Positions 1-7,920 of a DNA stretch of 64,000 bases are shown here, piece by piece. Positions within the stretch are counted from its first letter, which is position 1. Each line of letters starts with the position of its first letter. Origin of the DNA: Plantactinospora endophytica. GTDB taxonomy: Bacteria; Actinomycetota; Actinomycetes; Mycobacteriales; Micromonosporaceae. The position numbers and the translations under genes were made by a program. The notes under the pieces were generated by a model that ran no database searches, was not told the origin of the DNA, and saw only the letters and a list, made by a program, of their open reading frames with translations. The stretch covers positions 62,001-126,000 of the forward strand of contig NZ_BONW01000028.1 in assembly GCF_016862915.1 (NCBI RefSeq), written 5' to 3'.

Positions 1-1914
1 GTCGGTCCGGACGGCGCCCTCTACACCGGTGGGCTGCACGGCGGCGGCAACTGGGGCCAGGAGGGCAAGCTCAGCCACGGTCTACAGAAGATCGCCACGA
101 ACGGCAGCACCAACTTCGACATGCTGGCGATGCGGGCCCGGTCGGACGGGTTCGAGATCGAGTACACCAAGCCGCTCTCGGCGGCCACCGCGACCGCACT
201 GGCCTCGAAGTACCGCGTCAAGCAGTGGCGGTACGTCCCGACCGCCGCGTACGGCGGGCCGAAGGTGGACGAGGAGACGTTGTCGGTCGCCTCGGCCACG
301 CTCTCCGCCGACGGTAGGAAGGTCACCCTGGTCGTCAACGGGCTCAAGGCCGGCCGGGTCGTGCACGTCCGCTCGCCGCGCCCGTTCAGCGCGACCGACG
401 GCCAGACACTGTGGAGCACCGAGGTCTGGTACACCCTCAACGCCATCCCCGGCCAGGTGCCGCCGGTCAACCTCGCCCTTGGCAAGCCGGCCACGGCCGA
501 CAGCTCCTGCTCGGCGACCGAGAACCCGGCGAAGGCCGTCAACGGCACCACCACCTCGGGCAACCTCGACAAGTGGTGCTCGTCGGGCACCAACCGCTGG
601 TTGCAGGTCGACCTCGGCTCGGCGCAGAGCGTGAACCGGGTCGTCGTCGCGCACGCCGGCGCCGGTGGGGAGAACACCGCCTGGAACACCCGGGACTTCA
701 CCGTCCAGGTCAGCACCAACGGCACCGCGTGGAGTACGGTCGCGACCGTCACCGGCAACACCGCCAACACCACCACGCACCAGTTCACGGCGACCCAGGC
801 CCGGTACGTCCGGCTCGCCGTCACCGCGCCGGGCGGCGACAACGCGGCCCGGATCTACGAGTTCGAGGTCTACGGCGGCACCGCACCGCCGTCGACCAAC
901 CTCGCCCTGGGCCGACCGGCGACGGCGGACAGCTCCTGCTCCGCCAGCGAGGGACCGGCGCAGGCGGTCAACGGCAGCGTGACCGGCGGCAACAGCGACA
1001 AGTGGTGCTCGCTCGGCGGCAGCAAGTGGTTGCAGGTCGACCTCGGCACCACCCAGAGCGTGCAGCGGTTCGTGGTCCGGCACGCGGGCGCCGGTGGGGA
1101 GAACACCGCCTGGAACACCCGCGACTTCACCATCCAGGCCAGCACCAACGGCACCGCCTGGAGCACGGCCGCGACCGTCACCGGCAACACCGCGAACGTC
1201 ACCACCCACGACATCGCGGCCACCCAGGCCAGATACCTGCGGCTGAACGTGACCGCGCCGACCAGCACCACCGACAACGCGGCCCGGATCTACGAGTTCG
1301 AGGCGTACGGCTCCGCCGGCAACCCCGGCCGGATCACCCTCTTCGACGGCACCAACATGAACAACTTCCAGCAGGCCAACGGGGCCAACCCGACCTGGCC
1401 GCTGGGCAACGGCGGGGTGGAGGTGCTCGGCGGCGACATCCGGAGCCGGCAGAGCTTCGGCGACTTCCGGCTGCACATCGAGTTCTGGCTGCCGAACCTG
1501 CCGTCGGACGTCACCGGGCAGGCCCGGGCCAACAGCGGCATCTACCTCCAGGACCGGTACGAGTTGCAGGTGCTCGACTCGTACGGGGACACCACTCCGG
1601 CCACCAACGAGTGCGGCGCGATCTACGAGAAACTGGCGCCGAGGGTGAACGCGGCGACCGCACCGCAGACCTGGCAGACGTACCACGTGACGTTCCGGGC
1701 AGCCCGGTTCAACGCCTCCGGGGTCAAGACGGAGAACGCCCGCGTCACCGTCGTCTGGAACGGCGTCACCGTGCACGACAACGCCGAGATCAACGGGCCG
1801 ACCGGCGGCGGGGCGGCCGAGGGGCCGTCGGTGGGCCCGATCCGGCTCCAGGACCACGGCGACCCCGGACCCAACCTCTACTACCGCAACATCTGGGTCG
1901 AGCCGATCGGCTGA
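1..1914 (+). CDS. Secreted sugar dehydrogenase-like / double discoidin / DUF1080 protein (5' truncated)
   Basis: The reading frame is open from base 1, so the start and N-terminal part lie outside the window. About the first 150 visible residues resemble the end of glucose/sorbosone dehydrogenase-type beta-propellers (motif LHGGGNWGQEGK and a beta-rich tail). Two F5/8 type C (discoidin, CBM32-like) domains follow, at about residues 158-290 and 298-435. Both carry the NLALG-PATADSSCSA start, a WLQVDLG core and an ARIYEFE end. The last ~195 residues form a DUF1080 (3-keto-disaccharide hydrolase) domain, with motifs LFDGTNM and SGIYLQDRYELQVLD. The likely role is extracellular binding and oxidation or hydrolysis of plant or microbial sugars. 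The two discoidin copies are strongly alike at DNA level, which suggests internal duplication. Domain calls are firm; the substrate is unknown. Confidence 0.85.
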   Translation, partial: VGPDGALYTGGLHGGGNWGQEGKLSHGLQKIATNGSTNFDMLAMRARSDGFEIEYTKPLSAATATALASKYRVKQWRYVPTAAYGGPKVDEETLSVASATLSADGRKVTLVVNGLKAGRVVHVRSPRPFSATDGQTLWSTEVWYTLNAIPGQVPPVNLALGKPATADSSCSATENPAKAVNGTTTSGNLDKWCSSGTNRWLQVDLGSAQSVNRVVVAHAGAGGENTAWNTRDFTVQVSTNGTAWSTVATVTGNTANTTTHQFTATQARYVRLAVTAPGGDNAARIYEFEVYGGTAPPSTNLALGRPATADSSCSASEGPAQAVNGSVTGGNSDKWCSLGGSKWLQVDLGTTQSVQRFVVRHAGAGGENTAWNTRDFTIQASTNGTAWSTAATVTGNTANVTTHDIAATQARYLRLNVTAPTSTTDNAARIYEFEAYGSAGNPGRITLFDGTNMNNFQQANGANPTWPLGNGGVEVLGGDIRSRQSFGDFRLHIEFWLPNLPSDVTGQARANSGIYLQDRYELQVLDSYGDTTPATNECGAIYEKLAPRVNAATAPQTWQTYHVTFRAARFNASGVKTENARVTVVWNGVTVHDNAEINGPTGGGAAEGPSVGPIRLQDHGDPGPNLYYRNIWVEPIG

Positions 1915-1922
1915 CCGGTTCC

Positions 1923-2033
1923 CGGTGCACCGTCCGTCGTCCCGTGACGGGCGGTGCACCGTCCACCTGAGAGGTGGACACCGCGGCAGGCGTTGGATGC
2001 GCCGTCCGTCCGACCGCCACGGGCGGTGCACCG
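1923..2033. repeat. Three copies of the palindrome CGGTGCACCG
   Basis: The self-complementary 10-mer CGGTGCACCG occurs at 1923-1932, 1952-1961 and 2024-2033. The last two copies are preceded by similar sequence (ACGGG before the palindrome, CCGTCCGTC further upstream). They fill the 326-bp gap between the secreted sugar enzyme and the ECF sigma gene. They could be operator half-sites or a small intergenic repeat. Confidence 0.5.
1961..1979. terminator. Hairpin downstream of the discoidin/DUF1080 gene
   Basis: GTCCACCT and AGGTGGAC form a perfect 8-bp stem with a 3-nt loop 46 bp after the stop codon. There is no T tract, as is common in high-GC actinomycetes. Confidence 0.45.
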
Positions 2034-2240
2034 CCGTGCCGTCGCCGGGAATCCACGGCCGCTTATTGACTCGGCCGCCGCTGTCCAGCACAGTCAACCA
2101 CCACACCACGGGCGGCTCGGCCCAGGCAAGCTCGGCGTGCACCGGATCCGCCCCCGGTCACGCCGCTCGCCGGGTCGTCCCGTGGCCGGTGATGCCGGCC
2201 CGGTCCACCACCGTCCGGGCACCTGCGACAGCGATGGGAC

Positions 2241-3902
2241 ATGCGAACTACCCGTTTGAACGAGACGGCTCTGGTCGTCGCCGCACAGGCCGGTGACCGG
2301 CCGGCGCTCGACGAGCTGACCAGGGCGTACCTGCCGCTCGTCTACACCGTCGTGCGCCGGGCGCTGGACGGCCATCCGGACGTCGACGACGTCGTGCAGG
2401 AGACCATGCTCCGGGCCCTGCGGGAGCTGGCGACGCTGCGTACCCCGGAGAGCTTCCGGCCCTGGCTGGTGGCGATCGCGTTGCGCCAGATCAGCACGCA
2501 ACTGCACCGACAGCAGGTTGCCGCCGACCGCGCCGTACCCCTCGACGAGGTGGCCGCGGAGCCGGACGCCGACGCCGACTTCGAGGATCTGACGGCGTTG
2601 CGGCTGGACCTGTCCGACCAACGTCGGCAGGTGGTGCGGGCCGGTCGTTGGCTCGACCCGCAGGACCGGACGCTGCTCTCGCTGTGGTGGTTGGAGACGG
2701 CCGGCCGGCTGACCCGGGCGGAGCTGGCGGCGTCGCTGGGCGTCGGGACGGCGCACGCCGGGGTACGCGTCCAGCGGATGCGCGACCAGCTCGAAGCCAG
2801 CCGGGCGATCGTGGCCGCGCTGGACGCCGAGCCCGGCTGCGACCGCCTCGCGGCCGTGCTGACGGACTGGGACGGCCGACCGAATCCGCTCTGGCGCAAG
2901 CGCGTCACGCGGCACGTCCGGTCCTGCCCGGTCTGCCGCCGGCACGCCGACGGGCTGGTCGCGCCGGAGCGACTACTCGTCGGCGTCGCGCTGATCCCCG
3001 TTCCGACGGCGTTGGTGGCGGCACTGACCGGCAAGACCACGGTGGGCGGAACCCTCCTCGGTGCCGTGTCGACGTCGGCGGTCTCCGGTGCGGGCGGGCT
3101 CGGCGGTTCGGCGACCGTGGCCGGTTCGGCGACCGTGGGCGGTTCGGCGGCCGTCGGCGCGGGCGTCAAGGCCGGGTTGATCAGTCAGCTCGGCCAGCTC
3201 GTCGGCGCGCATCCCATCGTGACGGTGGTCGCCGCCGGTACGGTCGTCGCCGGTGCGACGGTCACCACGGCGACCTTGCCGGCGCCGGAACCACGGCCAC
3301 CCGTCCGGATCGTCGCGCCGACGACGGCACGTACGCCAATTCTCCCGCCGACGTCGGCGCCGGTGGTCGTCGTACCGCCGACGTCGGCGCCCCTGGCGAG
3401 CAGGCCGGCGACGAGGCGCCCGACCCCGGCCAGGGCCACGCCGTCGGGCAGCGGTGACCGTCCGATCACGTCCGGGGCGGTGTCGATGGAGTCGGTCAAC
3501 CAGGTGGGGCTGTTCGTCACGACGGCCGACGGCCTGGGCACGCTGGCCCGGGTCGGCGCGGGCAGCGACGGGGCCGTCCGGGCACGGGCGACGTTCGAGG
3601 CGGTACCGGGGCTGGCAGACGCCGAGTGTGTCTCCTTCCGGGCCGAGGACGGCCGTTACCTGCGCCATTCGTCCTGGCGGGTACGGCTGAGCGAGGATGT
3701 GGAGACCCCGCTGTTCCGTGGCGACGCGACGTTCTGCGTACGGCCGGGTGCGGCGGCGGATTCGGTGTCCCTGGAGTCGTCCAACTACCCCGGCTGGTTC
3801 CTGCGCCACCGCAACCTCGAGCTGTGGGTGGACCAGGCGACCGACGACCCGGGGTTCCGGGCTGACGCGTCCTTCCGTACCCGGCCTCCGCTGGGCGGAT
3901 AG
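2241..3902 (+). CDS. ECF sigma factor fused to zinc-finger-like, membrane and AbfB carbohydrate-binding domains
   Basis: Residues 1-200 form an ECF sigma factor. Region 2 holds DVDDVVQETMLRALREL. Region 4 is HTH-like and holds TRAELAASLGVGTAHAGVRVQ. At about 226-235 there is an anti-sigma-type zinc-binding sequence (HVRSCPVC). Two hydrophobic stretches follow, near 250-266 and 324-346, then a Pro/Thr-rich linker. Residues ~410-550 form an AbfB (CBM42, arabinofuranose-binding) beta-trefoil, with motifs VSMESVNQVG, CVSFRAEDGRYLRH and SVSLESSNYPGWFLRH. The layout suggests a membrane-tethered sigma factor that senses arabinose-containing polymer outside the cell and controls sugar-degrading genes. 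The flanking genes for a discoidin/DUF1080 protein and a GH43 enzyme fit this. Carbohydrate-domain extensions are known in some ECF groups, but signalling here is inferred. The ATG start places sigma region 2 at the usual distance. Confidence 0.85.
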   Translation: MRTTRLNETALVVAAQAGDRPALDELTRAYLPLVYTVVRRALDGHPDVDDVVQETMLRALRELATLRTPESFRPWLVAIALRQISTQLHRQQVAADRAVPLDEVAAEPDADADFEDLTALRLDLSDQRRQVVRAGRWLDPQDRTLLSLWWLETAGRLTRAELAASLGVGTAHAGVRVQRMRDQLEASRAIVAALDAEPGCDRLAAVLTDWDGRPNPLWRKRVTRHVRSCPVCRRHADGLVAPERLLVGVALIPVPTALVAALTGKTTVGGTLLGAVSTSAVSGAGGLGGSATVAGSATVGGSAAVGAGVKAGLISQLGQLVGAHPIVTVVAAGTVVAGATVTTATLPAPEPRPPVRIVAPTTARTPILPPTSAPVVVVPPTSAPLASRPATRRPTPARATPSGSGDRPITSGAVSMESVNQVGLFVTTADGLGTLARVGAGSDGAVRARATFEAVPGLADAECVSFRAEDGRYLRHSSWRVRLSEDVETPLFRGDATFCVRPGAAADSVSLESSNYPGWFLRHRNLELWVDQATDDPGFRADASFRTRPPLGG

Positions 3903-4359
3903 CACCCGCCCGGTCCGCCGCTGGCCCCGTCCGGGTCTCGTCCCGGCCGTCCACCCAGCAGCGCCCCGGCGTCGGGCCGGCGGTCGGACGGTTACCGCCC
4001 GGCTGGCCCGGTTCCCGGCTCAGCCAGTGTGCCGACCGTCCGGCGCCGGTGCTGATAACAAAAGACGAGGTGACGCTTCCGGCCGCCGGTTCGTGGTCTC
4101 TGTCGGGAGAAAGTGTTATCCGCCGCGACTATTCGGAGTCGGAATAAGGGCGGGCCCGGTTACGGTCGCCCGCGTGGTCGAGCCGGACACATACATTGAC
4201 GAACCCCCTTGAGGATGCCGAAACACTCTGGCAATATTCCGTACATCCGCCTGAACGGCGCCACTCCGTGTCCAAACTGATCGGTGGGACGCCGGTGTCG
4301 GTTGATGTGAGCGCTCACACTCATGATTCCCGCATTTCCGAGACCAGAGGAGCTACGCC
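3903..4359. other. Intergenic region upstream of the GH43 gene
   Basis: This 457-bp stretch has no convincing gene. It becomes AT-richer from about 4040, as expected of a promoter region, and ends with the LacI-type operator at 4306-4319, 40 bp before the GH43 start. Confidence 0.6.
4306..4319. promoter_or_regulatory. Perfect LacI-family operator palindrome
   Basis: TGTGAGCGCTCACA is a perfect 14-bp palindrome with the central CGCT typical of LacI/GalR operators. It lies 40 bp before the GH43 start codon. No LacI-family gene is in the window, so the regulator must be encoded elsewhere. Confidence 0.75.
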
Positions 4360-6489
4360 ATGAATGTCGTGGCGCACACGCCACCACCCGTACCGGTTCC
4401 GCCGCCGACCCGGCCCGCCCCGGTCCGCGCCCGGCGGCGCCGACGGCGGTTCGCTCTCGTCACCGCCGTGGTGACCGCACTCGCCGCCGCCAGCGCCGCC
4501 GTCGGGCTCGATCCGGTACCGGCGTCGGCGGCGTCGGTGGACACCTCCGCCTGGTACGTGTTGGTCAACCGGAACAGTGGCAAAGCGTTGGACGTGTACA
4601 ACCTGGCGACGAACGACGGCGCTCGGATCACCCAGTGGACGCGCGGTGACGGCGCGTGGCAGCAGTGGCAGTTCGTCGATTCCGGTGGCGGGTACTACCG
4701 GTTGCGGTCGCGGCATTCGGGAAAGGTGTTGGACGTCTACAACCGGTCGACGGCCGACGGTGCGGCGGTCGTGCAGTGGAGTGACGGCAACGGGACGAAC
4801 CAGCAGTTCCGGTTGGCGGACTCGTCCGACGGCCATGTGCGGCTGATCAATCGGAACAGTGGCAAGGCGGTCGAGGTGCAGAACGCGTCGACCGCGGACG
4901 GGGCCAACGTGGTGCAGTATTCGGACTGGGGCGGGAACAACCAGCAGTGGCAGCTCGTCCGGGTCGACGGCGGTGGCAACCCGCCCACCAACCCGCCCGG
5001 CGGCACCTTCACCAACCCGGTGGTGTGGCAGGACTTCGCCGACGTCGACATCATCCGGGTCGGCGAGGTCTACTACATGTCCGCGTCGACCATGCACTAC
5101 TCGCCGGGCGCACCGATCCTGCGCTCGTACGACCTGGTCAACTGGGAGTTCGCCGGGCACTCGGTACCCCGGCTGGAGTTCGGGTCGAAGTACGACCTCT
5201 CCGGCGGCCGGGCGTACGTCGACGGGATCTGGGCGTCCACCCTCAACTACCGGCCGAGCAACCGGACCTACTACTGGGCCGGATGCGTCGACTTCGCCCA
5301 GACCCACATCTACACCGCGTCCGCCGTCGACGGCACCTGGAGCCGGCACACCACCATCCCCAACTGCTACTACGACGCCGGCCTGCTGGTCGACGACAAC
5401 GACACCATGTACGTCGCGTACGGCAACGGCGCCATCAGCGTCGCCCAACTCTCCGCCGACGGCCGCAGCCAGGTACGCAACCAGCAGGTGTTCACCACCC
5501 CGTCGAGTATCGGCACCCTGGAGGGGGCCCGCTTCTACAAGCGCAACGGCAGCTACTACATCTGGCTCACCCGCCCGGCCAACGGCCAGTACGTCCTCAA
5601 GGCGAGCAACCCGTTCGGCCCGTACGAGATCCGTCAGGTCCTGCTCGACCTGCCCGGGCCGATCGCCGGCGGTGGCGTGCCGCACCAGGGCGGTCTGGTC
5701 CAGACCCAGAACGGCCAGTGGTACTACATGGCGTTCACCGACGCGTACCCGGGCGGCCGGATGCCGACGCTGGCCCCGATCAGTTGGACCAGCGACGGCT
5801 GGCCGGTACTCCAGACGGTCAACGGCGTCTGGGGCAGCACGTACCCCAATCCGCTGCCGCTGCGGTCGGTCAGGCCGCTCACCGGCGCGGACACCTTCAC
5901 CGGCACCACCCTCGGGCCGCAGTGGGAGTGGAACCACAACCCCGACAACACGAGATGGTCGGTCGGCAACGGCCTGCGGTTGCAGACCGCGACCGTCACC
6001 GGCGACCTCTACGCGGCCCGCAACACCGTCACCCACCGCATCCAGGGACCGACCTCGACGGCGACGATCGAGCTCGACTACTCCACCATGCGCGACGGTG
6101 ACCGCAGCGGCCTGGCCATGCTGCGCCAGTCCTCGGCCTGGATCGGTGTCCGGCGCGACAACGGGACGACCCGGGTGGTCATGACCAACAACCTGACCAT
6201 GGACAGCAACTGGAACACCACCGGCACCGGCACCGAGGCCGCCGGCGCCGCCGTCTCCGGTGGCCGGATCTGGCTGCGGGCCAGTGCGGACATCCGGCCG
6301 GGCAGCGGTCGGCAGGCCCGCTTCTCCTACAGTACGGACGGCGTCAGCTTCACCACCCTCGGCCCGGCCTTCACGCTGAACAACGCCTGGCAGTTCTTCA
6401 TGGGATACCGGTTCGGGATATTCAACTACGCCACCCAAACGCTCGGCGGCGCGGTGACGGTACGCCGGTTCGACCTGTCCACACCCTGA
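4360..6489 (+). CDS. Secreted GH43 glycosidase with ricin-type lectin domain
   Basis: A signal peptide ends near residue 58 (Arg-rich start, hydrophobic core, ASA-AS). Residues ~62-208 form a ricin-type beta-trefoil (CBM13-like) with repeated NSGKALDVYN, HSGKVLDVYN and NSGKAVEVQN units and QQW/QQF ends. Residues ~220-520 form a GH43 five-bladed propeller. The expected acids are visible: Asp228 or Asp230 in FADVDIIR (base), Asp339 in CYYDAGLLVDD (pKa modulator) and Glu388 in GTLEGARFYK (acid). Residues ~525-709 are the C-terminal beta-sandwich found in beta-xylosidase and arabinofuranosidase members. The enzyme should act outside the cell on arabinoxylan-type side chains. GAGGAGCTACGCC precedes the ATG. 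The AbfB-bearing sigma factor just upstream and the LacI operator suggest substrate-controlled expression. Confidence 0.92.
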   Translation: MNVVAHTPPPVPVPPPTRPAPVRARRRRRRFALVTAVVTALAAASAAVGLDPVPASAASVDTSAWYVLVNRNSGKALDVYNLATNDGARITQWTRGDGAWQQWQFVDSGGGYYRLRSRHSGKVLDVYNRSTADGAAVVQWSDGNGTNQQFRLADSSDGHVRLINRNSGKAVEVQNASTADGANVVQYSDWGGNNQQWQLVRVDGGGNPPTNPPGGTFTNPVVWQDFADVDIIRVGEVYYMSASTMHYSPGAPILRSYDLVNWEFAGHSVPRLEFGSKYDLSGGRAYVDGIWASTLNYRPSNRTYYWAGCVDFAQTHIYTASAVDGTWSRHTTIPNCYYDAGLLVDDNDTMYVAYGNGAISVAQLSADGRSQVRNQQVFTTPSSIGTLEGARFYKRNGSYYIWLTRPANGQYVLKASNPFGPYEIRQVLLDLPGPIAGGGVPHQGGLVQTQNGQWYYMAFTDAYPGGRMPTLAPISWTSDGWPVLQTVNGVWGSTYPNPLPLRSVRPLTGADTFTGTTLGPQWEWNHNPDNTRWSVGNGLRLQTATVTGDLYAARNTVTHRIQGPTSTATIELDYSTMRDGDRSGLAMLRQSSAWIGVRRDNGTTRVVMTNNLTMDSNWNTTGTGTEAAGAAVSGGRIWLRASADIRPGSGRQARFSYSTDGVSFTTLGPAFTLNNAWQFFMGYRFGIFNYATQTLGGAVTVRRFDLSTP

Positions 6490-6510
6490 CAAAGATCGGC
6501 AGTTCACCTG

Positions 6511-6561
6511 CGGACGGCGGATCGGCGCCCGGGCGAGTACCGGTGAAACGTCCGCCGTCCG
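6511..6561. terminator. Inverted repeat after the GH43 gene
   Basis: CGGACGGCGGA (6511-6521) and TCCGCCGTCCG (6551-6561) form a perfect 11-bp stem with a 29-nt loop starting 22 bp after the stop codon. It is the probable GH43 terminator. Confidence 0.6.
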
Positions 6562-7059
6562 AAGGGCGGGCCGCACGCCGACGTCAATTCCGTTGCATCG
6601 GCGGATATGTATGACACATATGACGAGTCTCTTCGGGAGACAATCCTCCTGTCGACCGAGCGACCGAGCGAGCGCTTCGGCGGACGACGTCGGACTCACT
6701 GTCACGCCTGACGGCAGGGCGCGGCATCCGCTCCACGCCCTGCGGTGGCGGAGGCGGACGTCGCGCCCACTGGTCGCATATAGACATTGCCCGATACCGG
6801 GGCGTGCGTGCGCCCGAATCAACCTCACGCTGATCTGTCGATTTCCCAACGTGATCAAGGCATCACAAATTGCGATTTCAGTCTCGGCGCGCGGGCTGCG
6901 TGAGAACTTCGCCGACGCATCGCAACATAATCAGAAATCGTGATCTTATCGGGATGTCCCGGCGTTGTCCCGGCGTCATCTGTCTACATAGGATCTCCGG
7001 CGGTCCGCGTCTTCGGACTTCGGCAGAGCATCCGTTCACGTTCACTTTGGGAGCCTCGC
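6562..7059. other. Gene-free AT-richer intergenic region with two small inverted repeats
   Basis: I see no gene here. ATATGT-N5-ACATAT lies at 6605-6621 and GTGAT-N6-ATCAC at 6851-6866. Both look like possible operator half-site pairs. The promoter for the operon starting at 7060 should be in the second half. Confidence 0.5.
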
Positions 7060-7920
7060 GTGGCCTGGTTTGTCAGCCAGTCTCTTCTCGTTATCCTGGC
7101 GGCTTTTCTGCTGGGAATGGTCGTCGGTTGGCTGGTCTGGGGCAAGCGGAGATCGCCACTGCCGCAGGCTGGCGAGGCCTCGGTCGTCCGGCCGGCCGAC
7201 GCCGAGGGATTCAAGGTCGCGGTGACATCGACGGCGCACGCCGAACCCCGTCCCGCGAACCCCGCGACGATGGTGCGCGGCGAACGGGTCGCGGGCGGCC
7301 AGGACACCCTTACGGCGGCGAAGGACGCCGCCACCCGAACGACCGAGAGCCCGTCGACGACCACGCCCGCCACGACGACGGTCGAGCCGGCCGCGCCGGC
7401 GGTCGCGTCCGTGGCAACAACGGTTGAGCCCGCCACGGCGACCGTCGTGTCTACGGCAACGACGGCCGAGCCTGCCACGGCGACGGGCGTGTCACCGGCA
7501 ACGACGGCCAAGCCCGCCATTACGACGGCCGAGGCGTCGAAGGTCGAGCCTGCCACCACCACGGCCGAGACGGCGAAGGTCGAGTCGGCGGCGACGGCCG
7601 AGCCCGTGGCGACGACGGTCGAGTCGGCGACACCGGCGGTCGGGTCCGCTGACACGCCGGGCGACGAGCTGGAACGCATCGAAGGGATCGGCCCGAAGAT
7701 GGCGACCGCACTACGCGCCGCCGGTATCCACACCTTCCGGCAGCTCGCCGACGCGGACGACGACACGCGGCGGGCAGCCATCGAGGCGGCCGGCCTCACC
7801 TTCGCCCCCAGCCTGGTCACCTGGGGACGGCAGGCCCGACTGCTCGCCAACGGCGACGAGGCCGGCTTCGCCAAACTCACCGAGCTGCTGACCGCCGGCC
7901 GGGACACGGGGCGGTCCTGA
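7060..7920 (+). CDS. Single-pass membrane protein with Ala/Thr/Val-rich repeats and a C-terminal HhH domain
   Basis: I chose GTG 7060 because GGGAG lies 6 bp upstream and the protein then begins at once with a membrane helix (residues ~5-27). An upstream ATG at 6940 would add unlikely residues. Residues ~95-205 are a low-complexity Ala/Thr/Val/Glu linker built from TTVEPAT-like units. Residues ~206-286 contain a helix-hairpin-helix module (ERIEGIGPKMATALRAAGI, then FRQLADAD), as in DUF4332 or ribosomal-L21-type HhH proteins. HhH modules usually bind DNA or act as protein adaptors. Here the module would be cytoplasmic if the linker is too. The stop codon overlaps the next start (TGATG), so the two proteins are translationally coupled. 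Confidence 0.8.
   Translation: MAWFVSQSLLVILAAFLLGMVVGWLVWGKRRSPLPQAGEASVVRPADAEGFKVAVTSTAHAEPRPANPATMVRGERVAGGQDTLTAAKDAATRTTESPSTTTPATTTVEPAAPAVASVATTVEPATATVVSTATTAEPATATGVSPATTAKPAITTAEASKVEPATTTAETAKVESAATAEPVATTVESATPAVGSADTPGDELERIEGIGPKMATALRAAGIHTFRQLADADDDTRRAAIEAAGLTFAPSLVTWGRQARLLANGDEAGFAKLTELLTAGRDTGRS

Noticed and set aside
82-2142. Long minus-strand open frame opposite the discoidin/DUF1080 gene
   Set aside because: Its translation is Gly/Arg/Val-rich low complexity with no domain. The plus strand encodes clear domains over the same bases; long antisense frames are expected at this GC.
4321-6858. 845-codon minus-strand frame opposite GH43
   Set aside because: It is the antisense shadow of the well-supported GH43 gene, with no recognisable motif.
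7330-7650. ACGACGG/GTCGAG repeats as a regulatory array
   Set aside because: They encode the Ala/Thr/Val-rich linker of the HhH membrane protein in one continuous frame.
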